A stretch of DNA of 64,000 nt from Fibrivirga algicola (GCF_011742925.1 NZ_WAEL01000002.1:62001-126000); one strand, 5' to 3'. Counted from the stretch's first letter, positions 1-8,119 are shown. Notes: generated by a model from the sequence alone, not told the origin. Numbers and translations: made by a program.

Positions 1-136
1 TGACTTTTTTTCATATAACTATTGTGGAAATAAGTGAGCACCAGCCACGTTGCCTGTTCTGGTCAGAAACGGCGGTTCCCGGGTTGGCGCCAGGTCGGTA
101 ATGACTTACCCAGGTGGTAGAGTGAAATGGGAAATT

Positions 137-427
137 TTAATTGAAATGGCTATGATGGAGGGTGATAGCTCGGCCCGGCGGCGCATTGGCCGCATGTTCC
201 AACTGCCAGATGAGGCTGTCCTTCTGCTGATTAGCTCGCTGGCATTCTGTAAACTGATGCTGCCACGTAACGTACCCAACCGGAAACGAAGCTCCGCTTA
301 CTTCGTACCCATGGCCGCTCCGTAGCAAGCTGTGCTCGTGCAACAATAAGCCATTGAAGACGAGTGAGAAAGCGAGTGCCAGCCCAAGGCTATAGAGTAA
401 AATCGAGGGAGAATGTCGGCGTTTCAT
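137..427 (-). CDS. Small single-pass membrane or secreted protein, unknown function
   Basis: About 96 residues from the ATG at 427; an earlier in-frame start at 454 would add nine residues, but the ATG at 427 directly precedes a Lys-Arg-Arg and a hydrophobic stretch (about residues 9-31) that looks like a signal anchor. The rest is short and polar, ending in a His-rich tail. I recognise no domain. It stands alone on this strand, facing away from the Crp/Fnr gene at 766. The GYVT segment is encoded over a copy of the AACGTACC octamer. A real gene is likely from the membrane anchor and clean frame, but this is not proven. Confidence 0.5.
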   Translation of the reverse strand: MKRRHSPSILLYSLGLALAFSLVFNGLLLHEHSLLRSGHGYEVSGASFPVGYVTWQHQFTECQRANQQKDSLIWQLEHAANAPPGRAITLHHSHFN

Positions 428-454
428 TAATTGCATCCGTGTTGAGTGATACAA

Positions 455-765
455 AACAGCCTCGCCGGCATTATAACCGCGTGAAAAGGAAATTAGAAAA
501 GTGTAAAATCGAACGGCTCACTCTAGTGTATCGCCTCTATGTACTGGGAATAGTTATAATTAATAGTCGTTAGAATCAAAACAGGCAATTCCAACGGCCG
601 ATGAATAGAATAGCCTTTATGTACACTCAACATGCTGGCAGCTACAGCGTCTGCCACGGTGGCCTGTCAGAAAACTAGCCTGTACCTATGGATATTGGGT
701 AAATTTGGGGTTTACTTTGTCTTAAGGGCCAACCAGACAGTGGTTAACAGGATCTGTCCAGCAAT
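455..765. other. Intergenic region between divergent genes
   Basis: No convincing coding sequence. A short plus-strand frame at 364-573 has no recognisable content and overlaps the small membrane gene. The right part holds the putative promoter of the Crp/Fnr gene (-7 box at 700-707). Confidence 0.5.
700..707 (+). promoter_or_regulatory. Putative -7 box of the Crp/Fnr gene
   Basis: TAAATTTG fits the Bacteroidota -7 consensus TAnnTTTG exactly, 58 bp before the chosen TTG start at 766. I see no clear TTG at the -33 position, so the assignment rests on the -7 box alone. Confidence 0.4.
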
Positions 766-1344
766 TTGACTTTACTGCCATTAATCAGCCACTTCGAGCA
801 GTTTATTCCACTGGAAACGGGCGAAAAACAACTTTTTGAAGGGCGGGTGAGCCAACGGTCCATTAAACGTCGGCAAGCTATTTTGCAGGAAGGTTTTCCC
901 TGCAAACACTACTCGTTTGTGGTGGCCGGTTGCTTCCGCATGTACGCCATTGACCGGAATGGCGTTGAGCATAACATCCAGTTTGCCGCTGATAACGAAT
1001 GGATTGCCGACATTGGCAGCTTCCATTCCGGAAAGCCCAGTAAATTGTTCATCGAAGCTGTTGAACCGTCTGTGGTATTACAGATTGAGCAACAAGACCT
1101 GTACTTTCTTTATCGGAACGTACCTAAACTCGACCGGATCTTCAAAGTCATTATCGAGGATAAGTACGTTGAGTTACAGAACCGGTTGCTACAAACCATT
1201 AGCTCAACCGCTCAGGAACGGTACCTGGCTTTTCTTGACGAATACCCTGCTCTGGCCTCACGCCTGCCCAACACGCAGATCGCCTCTTACCTGGGCATCA
1301 CCCCTGAGTTTCTCAGCAAAATCCGAAAAACCATTGCCACCTGA
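766..1344 (+). CDS. Crp/Fnr family transcriptional regulator
   Basis: A 192-residue cyclic-nucleotide-binding-fold regulator. The N-terminal half is the beta-roll sensor (typical phrases around ILQEGFPCKHYSFVVAG and EQQDLYFLY), joined by a long helix to a compact C-terminal winged helix ending IASYLGITPEFLSKIRK, the usual recognition helix of short Bacteroidota Crp-like proteins. It has no Fnr-type cysteine cluster, so an iron-sulfur sensor is unlikely. The start at 766 is TTG; no ATG lies nearby in frame. It is followed by a hairpin and then by the hydrolase/oxidoreductase operon in the same direction, which it may control. A second member is at 51232. Confidence 0.85.
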   Translation: MTLLPLISHFEQFIPLETGEKQLFEGRVSQRSIKRRQAILQEGFPCKHYSFVVAGCFRMYAIDRNGVEHNIQFAADNEWIADIGSFHSGKPSKLFIEAVEPSVVLQIEQQDLYFLYRNVPKLDRIFKVIIEDKYVELQNRLLQTISSTAQERYLAFLDEYPALASRLPNTQIASYLGITPEFLSKIRKTIAT

Positions 1345-1352
1345 GCGCATTG

Positions 1353-1372
1353 GGCTTAAACCAGTTTAAGCC
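1353..1372 (+). terminator. Hairpin after Crp/Fnr gene
   Basis: Perfect 9-bp inverted repeat (GGCTTAAAC / GTTTAAGCC) followed by TATTTCTT, eight bases after the Crp/Fnr stop. It is a plausible weak intrinsic terminator separating the regulator from the downstream operon. Confidence 0.5.
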
Positions 1373-1442
1373 TATTTCTTAATCTAGTTTATTCCTGGGG
1401 GACTAGTAAAGAGAGACTTTTGCCGTCGCAACTCACACGGTT

Positions 1443-2306
1443 ATGCATCTGCGATTTCTCCTGGTATTACTAGTTAGTACATCAACCTCATTTGGGCAGC
1501 AGTCGACGACGATGCGTCACTTTGCACAGGCAACGCCTTCACCTTCAGGGTCTATACCCTACGGCAATAATTCCAATGCAGGCCGTTATATCACAGCGGG
1601 TGATGCCCGGATCTATGTTGAGGTGTATGGAAAAGGCAGGCCATTGGTTGTGCTGCACGGCGGTGGCTATGGTTCTACGTACGAGATGGCCACTTTTGTT
1701 GATAGTTTGTCCAAGACCTATCAGGTCATAGCGATTTCCACCAGAGGGCATGGCAGATCGGAGATTGGTTCTACCCCTATGACGTATGAGCAAAAGGCCA
1801 ACGATGTGTATGCGGTCATTCAGGCCATGACCAGCGACAGTGTCACGGTGCTAGGCTTTAGCGATGGAGCCTACACAGGCTATAAACTAGCCAGCATGTA
1901 CCCGGCACGGGTTCGGAAACTGGTCGCTATTGGGGCCGGTGAGCAAGTGCCGGGGCTTCGCAAAGTGATTTTAGACACCGGAACAGCCTTCAGACTGGAT
2001 AGCCTGTACTGGAAACAGCAGCTGTCCCTGATGCCGGAGCCCGGCCGTTTACAGGAATACTGGACCAAACTGGCCGATTTCTACAACACCATGACCGCCA
2101 GTAAAACGTTGTTTGCCAGCATCAAATGTCCGGTATTGGTGCTGTCGGGCGAGCGGGATCAGAATGCACCTCTGGCAACAGTCATAGCGGCGTATCAGAT
2201 GATTCCAAATAGCCAGCTCAGTATTATTCCCAACGCACCCCATCCGGTTTTCCTGGTTAATTTTCCGGCAGTCTGGGCCAGCGTCTCTCCCTTCTTAAAC
2301 CAGTAA
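1443..2306 (+). CDS. Secreted alpha/beta-hydrolase
   Basis: 287 residues with a Sec signal peptide (about 1-19, ending SFGQ). Alpha/beta-hydrolase landmarks are in order: the HGGG oxyanion loop at 72-75, the nucleophile elbow GFSDG with Ser140, the acid Asp239 in SGERDQ and the catalytic His267 in NAPHP. An esterase or lipase-like hydrolase acting in the periplasm is the reasonable reading; the substrate cannot be told. It ends 6 bp before the oxidoreductase start at 2313, so the two are very probably co-transcribed. The GTAAAGAG stretch before the start may serve as ribosome contact. Confidence 0.85.
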   Translation: MHLRFLLVLLVSTSTSFGQQSTTMRHFAQATPSPSGSIPYGNNSNAGRYITAGDARIYVEVYGKGRPLVVLHGGGYGSTYEMATFVDSLSKTYQVIAISTRGHGRSEIGSTPMTYEQKANDVYAVIQAMTSDSVTVLGFSDGAYTGYKLASMYPARVRKLVAIGAGEQVPGLRKVILDTGTAFRLDSLYWKQQLSLMPEPGRLQEYWTKLADFYNTMTASKTLFASIKCPVLVLSGERDQNAPLATVIAAYQMIPNSQLSIIPNAPHPVFLVNFPAVWASVSPFLNQ

Positions 2307-2312
2307 ATTACT

Positions 2313-3281
2313 ATGAAAGCTGCCGTTCTCTACCGCCCCGGTTCTGCCGACGAGCTTATTCTTGACGAGCGGCCCATTCCCGCTCCGGCCGACGGGCAGG
2401 TACTTGTTAGGGTAAGAGCCTTTGGCCTGAATCGGTCTGAATTGATGACCCGCAAAGGCTTATCGCCCGACGTCCGGTTTCCGCGTGTACTGGGCATCGA
2501 GTGCGTAGGCGAGGTCGAAAATGACCCGTCAGGCCAGTACGCCAAAGGCCAGCGGGTAATGGCTATGATGGGGGGCATGGGCCGTGATTTCGACGGGAGC
2601 TATGCCGAATACACCGTCGTGCCCAAAGCCATTACGTATCCGTTTAACAGCACGCTTCCCTGGGAGATACTCGGGGCCATTCCCGAAATGTTCCAGACGG
2701 TGTATGGCTCGCTGCATCTGGCACTAGGCATCAAATCCGGCGAAACGTTGCTCATTCGCGGAGGTACGTCGTCAGTGGGGATGTTGGCTACTCAGTTGGC
2801 TAAAAACGCCGGGCTGACGGTCATTGCCACCACCCGGAACCCGCAAAAAGAAAAGGCCTTACTCGACAACGGCGCTTCGCATGTGCTCATCGATGATGGT
2901 CACCTCGCCGATAAGGTACGGGCACTTTTTCCCGAAGGCGTCGATAAGACGTTGGAGTTGGTAGGTACGTCTACCCTCGGCGATTCGCTGCACTGTATTA
3001 AACCGGGCGGAACGGGCTGCATGACAGGTATGCTGGCTGAAAGCTGGTCCATTGCCGATTTTGCCCCGATGGAGTTTATTCCGGCCACCGTCCGACTCAC
3101 AATTTTCGATAGCGGCCAGATCAGAAGTTCAGTCCCGGTATGTCAGGAGTTTATCCGCGAGGTTGAAACAGGGCAGGTGAAACTCGCCGTGAGTCAGGTA
3201 TTTCGGTTAGATCAGATTGTAGATGCTCACCGGTTTATGAAACAGAATCAGGGAACCGGCAAGATTGTCGTATTGACTTAA
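2313..3281 (+). CDS. Quinone oxidoreductase-like medium-chain dehydrogenase/reductase
   Basis: 322 residues with a GroES-like N-terminal half (1-115) and a Rossmann half carrying GGTSSVGMLATQLAK around 150-164, typical of NADPH-dependent quinone or enoyl reductases of the MDR superfamily. The structural zinc cysteine cluster of alcohol dehydrogenases is absent, which argues for the zinc-free quinone reductase branch. It is the middle gene of a three-gene operon, starting 6 bp after the hydrolase stop and ending where the next gene begins. Reduction of quinones or alpha,beta-unsaturated carbonyls with NADPH is inferred from the family. A second MDR enzyme is at 51935. Confidence 0.88.
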   Translation: MKAAVLYRPGSADELILDERPIPAPADGQVLVRVRAFGLNRSELMTRKGLSPDVRFPRVLGIECVGEVENDPSGQYAKGQRVMAMMGGMGRDFDGSYAEYTVVPKAITYPFNSTLPWEILGAIPEMFQTVYGSLHLALGIKSGETLLIRGGTSSVGMLATQLAKNAGLTVIATTRNPQKEKALLDNGASHVLIDDGHLADKVRALFPEGVDKTLELVGTSTLGDSLHCIKPGGTGCMTGMLAESWSIADFAPMEFIPATVRLTIFDSGQIRSSVPVCQEFIREVETGQVKLAVSQVFRLDQIVDAHRFMKQNQGTGKIVVLT

Positions 3282-3320
3282 TTGACCATGAATCCGTTAA
3301 CCCAAACGCCAATTTATTGC

Positions 3321-3998
3321 ATGAAACGCGCCTTATCTGCGCTGGTAATTTGCTCGTTACTCGGCTCAACAACTGTAAACGCTCAGTCCATTAAGCTAAC
3401 GAAAGCCAGGCTGGTACCCAATCAGGTATCCATGTCGTTTGCGCGGGTAATGGGTAAAGAGGCCCTCCGAGCCGTGAAGGATTCGACAATACAACAGGTA
3501 GACGAGCCGACGTTTGTACGGCTCCAGGGCGTCGATTTCACCAACGGAACCATCGAGGTGAAGGTGCTGAGTCGACTGCTGAAGAACGCGCCGGAAACGG
3601 CCCGTGGCTTTATCGGCATAGCGTTTAGGATCAACGAGGCCAATGCCAAGTTTGAGAGTATTTACATCCGCCCCACCAATGGCCGCGCCGACGATCAGGT
3701 ACGTCGTAACCACTCCATCCAGTACTTCTCTTACCCCGACTACAAATTTGATCGCCTGCGGAAAGAAGCCCCGGAGCGGTACGAGTCGTACGCTGACATG
3801 GCCCTGAACGAATGGATTACAATGAAGATCGTGGTGAACGGATCAGAAGCCAAACTCTACCTGAACGGAGCGAAACAACCCAACCTGCTGGTCAAGGATA
3901 TGAAGCATGGCGTGGGCGCTTCAGGAGGCATTGGTCTATGGGTCGAAGTAGGCACTGAAGGCTACTTCACCGACCTGAAAATCACCAGGCAGTATTGA
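3321..3998 (+). CDS. Secreted concanavalin-like (DUF1080-type) protein
   Basis: The frame is open from 3282, but the ATG at 3321 starts a standard signal peptide (MKRALSALVICSLL...VNAQ), so I place the start there, giving 225 residues. The mature part is beta-rich and shows lectin-like jelly-roll features: FTNGTIEVKV, GFIGIAFR, a central QYFSYPDY, then WITMKIVVNGSEAKLYLNG and GGIGLWVEVGTEGYFTDLKI. This pattern is that of LamG/DUF1080 domains, which bind or cleave glycans; no catalytic residues can be assigned. It is the last gene of the operon begun at 1443. Confidence 0.7.
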   Translation: MKRALSALVICSLLGSTTVNAQSIKLTKARLVPNQVSMSFARVMGKEALRAVKDSTIQQVDEPTFVRLQGVDFTNGTIEVKVLSRLLKNAPETARGFIGIAFRINEANAKFESIYIRPTNGRADDQVRRNHSIQYFSYPDYKFDRLRKEAPERYESYADMALNEWITMKIVVNGSEAKLYLNGAKQPNLLVKDMKHGVGASGGIGLWVEVGTEGYFTDLKITRQY

Positions 3999-4283
3999 CA
4001 TAACAGCTATAGTCGCCTCATTTTTAAATAAGCCTACGCCTTTATCGGCTCCGAATGTACCGACCATTGGATGCAAAAACAGCTTACTGGTCTCGTCGAA
4101 GTTCAGTTTGACAGCCTCGTTGCCCGCAAACAGACACTGACTGATTTCCAGATCGTCCAGCTCGGGGTTGACGCGGCTGATTGGGTACGCCCGGAAGATT
4201 TGTCCTTCTTTGGGGTGTTCAACAACGGGCGCACCCAGAATCTTCAGCCCCTGAATGATGACGTGGATCGTCTCGACCTTCAT
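3936..4283 (-). pseudogene. Possible truncated gene fragment, unknown family
   Basis: An open frame of about 115 residues from the ATG at 4283. Residues 1-95 read like genuine protein (QGLKILGAPVVEHPKEGQIF, PISRVNPELDDLEISQCLF). The last 20 or so residues are antisense to the end of the secreted lectin-like gene (62-bp convergent overlap) and look like run-on. Protein-like text also continues upstream of the ATG (HPRLNPYG) until a hairpin at 4322, suggesting a remnant cut at both ends. I cannot name the family. Confidence 0.35.
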
Positions 4284-4321
4284 GCCATAGGGATTTAACC
4301 GTGGGTGGGTACGTTGTTTCT

Positions 4322-4349
4322 GCAGGCCGGAACGCACATCCCGGCCTGC
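4322..4349 (-). terminator. Hairpin after the NmrA-like gene
   Basis: Perfect 9-bp inverted repeat GCAGGCCGG / CCGGCCTGC with a 10-base loop, directly downstream of the minus-strand stop at 4356. No T-run follows, so it may stabilise the mRNA end rather than terminate. Confidence 0.4.
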
Positions 4350-4355
4350 CGTTGA

Positions 4356-5000
4356 TCAATAGCCTGCGGTAAACCGCTTACGGATAAATTGCGGCTGCTC
4401 CACTTCGTCGAGCACGGCAACGGCCAGGTCGGCCACTGAAATGCTACAGTTGCCCTGTTCATCAAAAACGGGCTGGTCGGTGCCTAAACGGAATGACCCG
4501 GTCCGTTCGCCCGGAAAAAGATTAATAGCTGGGCTCACAAACGTCCAGTCCAGCGTTGACTGCTGGCGAAGTGTGTTCAGGTAATCCCGTGCAGCCGTTG
4601 CCCCTGCTTTATACTCCGCAGGAAATTCGGGGGTGTCTACCAACTGAACGCCCGAGGCTATTTCCAGACTTCCAGCACCACCAATGACCAGCAATCGGCT
4701 GACAGATGCCTGCCGGGTAGCCTGATCAATGGCTTTGGAACCCGCCAGAAAATCATCGTAGAGATTGGGGTTTGTCCACCCGGCATTATAGGCGCTGATA
4801 ACGGCGTCATGCCCCGTCAGCAGTTGTGCCAGGGCTTCAATAGCTTGTACATCAGCCTGTTTAACCTGGGTCAGGGAATCAGTCACGCTAATTTTTTCGG
4901 GATGCCGAACAATCGCCGTTACTGAATGACCGCGCCGGACTGCTTCGTCGAGGAGCGCCGCGCCTACAAAGCCAGAAGCGCCAATAAGTGCTAATTTCAT
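4356..5000 (-). CDS. NAD(P)H-binding NmrA-like atypical short-chain oxidoreductase
   Basis: 214 residues. The N-terminus has the dinucleotide motif GASGFVGAALLDEAVRRGH followed by VRHPEKI, the hallmark of the atypical SDR/NmrA group (YwnB/SDR_a5 type). These proteins bind NAD(P)H and act as flavin or quinone reductases or redox sensors; the exact reaction is unknown. The gene lies directly downstream of an Rrf2 regulator on the same strand, and both have a CTGTAA-N9-TTACAG-type palindrome in front, which makes Rrf2 control likely. A second family member is at 13473. Confidence 0.85.
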   Translation of the reverse strand: MKLALIGASGFVGAALLDEAVRRGHSVTAIVRHPEKISVTDSLTQVKQADVQAIEALAQLLTGHDAVISAYNAGWTNPNLYDDFLAGSKAIDQATRQASVSRLLVIGGAGSLEIASGVQLVDTPEFPAEYKAGATAARDYLNTLRQQSTLDWTFVSPAINLFPGERTGSFRLGTDQPVFDEQGNCSISVADLAVAVLDEVEQPQFIRKRFTAGY

Positions 5001-5026
5001 AAGGGTACTTGTTGGTTGGTTATGAA

Positions 5027-5047
5027 TAATACTGTACTATTTTTTAT
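5027..5047 (-). promoter_or_regulatory. Putative Rrf2 operator before the NmrA-like gene
   Basis: CTGTAC-N9-TTACAG, about 27 bp upstream of the NmrA-like start. It has the same half-sites and the same 9-bp spacer as the palindrome at 5480-5500 in front of the Rrf2 gene, so one protein probably binds both. Confidence 0.6.
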
Positions 5048-5069
5048 TACAGTTTTAGGCAAAAAAAAT

Positions 5070-5477
5070 TCAGTCAAACTGTTGGCTGAAATCAGCCAGG
5101 GTACTATCGGCTAATTGGTGAATCAGAACTGATTCGGCCTGCTCATACAGCGAGTCAAGGTGTTGGTTGATCTGGCGACCCACTGGGCACTCCGGATTCG
5201 GAACATTCTGGGACTTCCCCAGCAAGGCCCCCTGTCGGGTTGCCAGAAACACGTCGGAAAGCCGAATCTGGCTGGCTGGTTTGGCCAGTTCGCTTCCACC
5301 ATGCTTGCCCTCCCGGCTGATTACCAAGCCTTTGTTACGCAGGTTACTGATTTCCTTACGCACCAGAACAGGGTTAATGTTGATGCTACCCGCGATAAAA
5401 TCAGACGTGAGCCGATCCCCGTTCGCTTTGGCCAACAGGGTTAAGATATGCATCGATATGGCAAATTGTCCGCTCAT
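5070..5477 (-). CDS. Rrf2 family transcriptional regulator
   Basis: 135 residues from the ATG at 5477; a GTG at 5522 would add 15 residues, but the Rrf2 fold starts at MSGQFAISMHILTLLA. The winged helix is clear: TSDFIAGSININPVLVRKEISNLRNKGLV, then the wing REGKHGGSELA. There is a single cysteine in the C-terminal part (PNPECPVG), so no three-cysteine iron-sulfur site as in IscR or NsrR; a thiol-based or YwnA-like switch is possible. It lies upstream of the NmrA-like gene on the same strand. A decayed copy is at 7308-7472. Confidence 0.88.
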   Translation of the reverse strand: MSGQFAISMHILTLLAKANGDRLTSDFIAGSININPVLVRKEISNLRNKGLVISREGKHGGSELAKPASQIRLSDVFLATRQGALLGKSQNVPNPECPVGRQINQHLDSLYEQAESVLIHQLADSTLADFSQQFD

Positions 5478-5479
5478 AA

Positions 5480-5500
5480 CTGTAATATTAGTAGTTACAG
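5480..5500 (-). promoter_or_regulatory. Putative autoregulatory Rrf2 operator
   Basis: Perfect palindrome CTGTAA-N9-TTACAG, only 2 bp before the favoured ATG at 5477. A further near-palindrome CTGT-N7-ACAG lies at about 5525-5539. Binding here would block the Rrf2 gene itself. Confidence 0.6.
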
Positions 5501-5761
5501 ATTCAAGAATTAAAAAGTTCACTACTGTGAAATTTACAGGCGGGATAAACCTGGGAACGAGGGTAAAGCAGGTGGTTTACAGGGAAAATCCAAGCGTCTT
5601 CGGGCAACTTCTTATCAAATAGTTTATCACAGAAAGAAGAATAGCTTTACCCACAGACCGCCGCCGCTAAACTGGAATTTTGAACGGCTACTTGAAGTAA
5701 GTAACGAAGGATCATCTCTTTTTAATGACAATACTATCATTTAAAGGTATTGACTAGCAGA

Positions 5762-6898
5762 ATGGGACGGTTTATCGTGCTTCTGGTTCTCTTAATCAGC
5801 GGCGTTCATGCGTCTCTGGCGCAGTGCGTAGTTAGTAAAGATGTGTACGGTCAAATCGTGACGACCTGTGAGGTGTACGAGTCAGGCTCATCGACGGCGC
5901 CGAGCCACAAGCAGGAAACGTACCTGGGAAGTCCCTTTCTAACCTATCCTGCCTGGCAAATGGGCAGGGTGCAGATAGAGCCTGGCGGGAAGGAGATTAC
6001 CTGCGAATTAGCCTACGACCTGGTAGCTAACGAAGTCTTGTGCCATTTTGAGGCAAATTCGTCGCTCACCCGGTTAACACCCTACGCCTTCACCATCGGC
6101 GGCCTGACCTTTGTTCGACAGCTCAGCAGCCTGTCGGCCGGGATGGCAAAACGCTACACGACGGTGCTCTATGAGGGGCCAACCAAACTCACGAAAAGTA
6201 TAGCCTCGCGGCTGATTCCCACGCTGACGACCAACGGATACGACAAACGCAGCGTCTTCGCTGGATATTACCAACAAAAAGAGACTTACTACATTCAGAA
6301 GGGAGATGCCCAACCCGAATTGACGGATCTCGACGAAGCCTCGCTGCTCAAGACGCTGCACGGCCGACAAACTCCGCTTGCCACAAACGCGTCTACCAAA
6401 CAGCTCCCTATCAGTGAAGCTATTCGGTTGGTAATGGTCTATGATGCTGCATCGGCGGTTGCCAACCGGACTAAACCAGCGTTGAGTGCGGATGCCTTGT
6501 TCAACCAACAACTAACCAAAGAACTGGTCTACCCCAATCAGGCGTGGCTGGCGGGGGTGTATGGGCGGGTGTACGTGGGCTTTACCATTAACGAGCAAGG
6601 GCAGATCGGCGACGTGGCCACCCTCAGTCCGGAGAACGTCGGCTACGGGCTGGATAAGGCGGCGAAGCGCGCCTTACAGCAGACAGGCACGCTCAAACCC
6701 GCTTACCAGGGGCGTTATGTCCTACCGGTTGCGTTCACCTACGACCATACGCAGGATACGCGAGACGCCTACCTACCTGTGAATCTACTAACCCCGGAAC
6801 GATATGCCGACCGGGTGTTGCTCACCGAATTCGTTGTACCAATCAAGGTTGCCAAACCCGTGTCTACTATCAGAGAGGTGTGGGGGTTTTATAAGTGA
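5762..6898 (+). CDS. TonB C-terminal domain protein (energy-transducer-like)
   Basis: 378 residues from the ATG at 5762 (MGRFIVLLVLLISG), preferred over a TTG at 5750. A Sec signal or anchor occupies residues 1-21. The middle is an unrecognised beta-rich segment; residues of about 240-335 match the TonB C-terminal fold (LVYPNQAWLAGVYGRVYVGFTINEQGQIGD, then AKRALQQTGTLKPAYQGRYV). The proline-rich periplasmic linker of classical TonB is missing, so it may not shuttle energy to receptors and may be a secreted TonB-fold protein of the kind common in Bacteroidota. It is transcribed alone, between the Rrf2 gene and the pseudogene cluster. Confidence 0.75.
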   Translation: MGRFIVLLVLLISGVHASLAQCVVSKDVYGQIVTTCEVYESGSSTAPSHKQETYLGSPFLTYPAWQMGRVQIEPGGKEITCELAYDLVANEVLCHFEANSSLTRLTPYAFTIGGLTFVRQLSSLSAGMAKRYTTVLYEGPTKLTKSIASRLIPTLTTNGYDKRSVFAGYYQQKETYYIQKGDAQPELTDLDEASLLKTLHGRQTPLATNASTKQLPISEAIRLVMVYDAASAVANRTKPALSADALFNQQLTKELVYPNQAWLAGVYGRVYVGFTINEQGQIGDVATLSPENVGYGLDKAAKRALQQTGTLKPAYQGRYVLPVAFTYDHTQDTRDAYLPVNLLTPERYADRVLLTEFVVPIKVAKPVSTIREVWGFYK

Positions 6899-6922
6899 GT
6901 TATTGACACGCACTGAACTGAC

Positions 6923-7268
6923 TCACCCCTCATAGTCTGGCGAGATGGGTGAGCGCCGAAATTCAGCGGGCGCGATGCCTACGTATTTTTTAAAGAACTG
7001 GCTGAAGTTCGGTTGATCGGCAAAGCCAATGATGCGTCTTATTTCCTGCAAGGTCCAGTCGGTCTGCACCAGCAGGCTTTACTCTCTTCCAGCAGGCGAT
7101 TTGTGATGAGCGTGTTAACGGGTTATCTGGTATGCTTCTTCACTAGTCCATTTAGGCAGCTCGGATTCTGGTTTAATTTCGCCACATACGCTGTAGCCGA
7201 GCGCATTCGAATAGGGGTATCGAGATTGGCTAGGTTCGTCTTTTTCTCGAGCAGTTCGAAGAAGTTAC
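6923..7268 (-). pseudogene. AraC-type regulator, 3' remnant with stop and frameshift
   Basis: Reading the minus strand gives the C-terminal DNA-binding half of an AraC regulator: FFELLEKKTNLANLDTPI, LNGLVKKHTR, a TAA stop at 7123-7125, TLITNRLLEESK, a frameshift near 7085, then LLVQTDWTLQEIRRIIGFAD, QPNFSQFFKKYVGIAPAEFR and a natural stop at 6923. The helix-turn-helix text is unmistakable, but the frame is broken twice and the whole N-terminal sensor half is missing. It differs from the intact AraC at 19279, so it is not a copy of it. Confidence 0.85.
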
Positions 7269-7271
7269 TTC

Positions 7272-7308
7272 TTCCAATTTATCGATGAGCCGGTGCGGGC
7301 GCTCTTCG
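7272..7308 (-). pseudogene. Scrap of molybdenum hydroxylase gene
   Basis: About 37 bp encoding EERPHRLIDKLEE. It closely matches an internal stretch of the molybdopterin subunit gene (9357-9393, encoding EERLHRLIDKMEA) in sequence and orientation. It joins the AraC remnant on one side and the Rrf2 remnant on the other, so it marks a recombination scar. Confidence 0.6.
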
Positions 7309-7472
7309 CGGCTGATTACCAACCCTTTGTTACGCAGGCCACGGATTTCCTTGTGTACCGGCACAGCATTAATGCTACTGCTACCCGCGATAAAATCAGA
7401 CGTGAGCCGATCCCCATTCGCTGTGACCAACAAGGTTAAGATATGCATCGATATGGCAACTTGTCCGCTCAT
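7308..7472 (-). pseudogene. Truncated second copy of the Rrf2 regulator gene
   Basis: Encodes MSGQVAISMHILTLLVTANG through LRNKGLVISRE, nearly the same as the intact Rrf2 gene at 5070-5477 at DNA level (the block covering the CCCGCGATAAAATCAGACG part is identical). The wing and effector half are lost: after the wing start the frame runs into the molybdenum hydroxylase scrap. The upstream palindrome of the intact gene is not preserved. The combined frame stays open to 7230, so a chimeric peptide could still be made. Confidence 0.8.
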
Positions 7473-7590
7473 CACTGCAACCGATACTACTACCGTGATG
7501 AGAAGTAAACGGTTTACGGATTGTTGTTTCACTGGCTTACCAATCACCAAACAGTCAAAATGCCCATTTAGCATTAGGTGATTGGTGTCC

Positions 7591-8085
7591 TTATGGTTTC
7601 AGGTTAGTATACTCCTGATCGGTCACCGGCTGCATCCAAACTACCCGACCGGTAGCGGTATTGGGGGTGATAGCGACCTGCATGAAACTAACCGTTGGCG
7701 ATGCACCGTGCCAGTGGGGTACGTTCGGGGGGCATTTTACCGCATCGCCTTTTCGAAGAATCTGGATGGGTTTTCCCTGCTCCTGATAGTACCCAATGCC
7801 ACCCAGTGCCAGCAGCACCTGACCGCCCGCGTGCCGATGCCAGTTCGAGCGTGCCCCTGGCTCGAAGGTGACGTACCCAACCGGAACATTCATCGCACTG
7901 TCGGCCTCGATCAATTGCTGCACCCAGACGGTGCCGGTGAAGTTGGTAGCCGGCGCCCGCTGTCCTTTCGGGAAAATAGCGCCCGCGTCCGTCACAGGCT
8001 CTTTTCGGGTTTGGGCGCTTACCTGACCACCGATCAGCGAGACCAATAAACCAACAGCCATCAGGCCAATCACGTTGTTTTTCAT
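7591..8085 (-). CDS. Exported cupin-domain protein
   Basis: 164 residues from the ATG at 8085, where a signal peptide starts (MKNNVIGLMAVGLLVSL...VSAQ). One conserved cupin barrel: GARSNWHRHAGGQVLLALGG carries the first metal-ligand cluster and CPPNVPHWHGASPT the second. Close paralogue of the cupin at 16042, with the same LRKGDAVKCPP and TPNTATGRV-like endings. Members of this group often sit beside carboxymuconolactone decarboxylase genes, as here (34 bp gap). A small metal-dependent isomerase or oxygenase in the periplasm is a fair inference. Last gene of the operon read from the promoter near 13380. Confidence 0.85.
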   Translation of the reverse strand: MKNNVIGLMAVGLLVSLIGGQVSAQTRKEPVTDAGAIFPKGQRAPATNFTGTVWVQQLIEADSAMNVPVGYVTFEPGARSNWHRHAGGQVLLALGGIGYYQEQGKPIQILRKGDAVKCPPNVPHWHGASPTVSFMQVAITPNTATGRVVWMQPVTDQEYTNLKP

Positions 8086-8119
8086 GAATTTACCTGTCAA
8101 ATACCCTTCGTCTTTCATT

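Noticed and set aside
4071-4298. Plus-strand 75-residue frame
   Set aside because: The minus-strand frame over the same bases reads far more like a protein; this one has no recognisable content.
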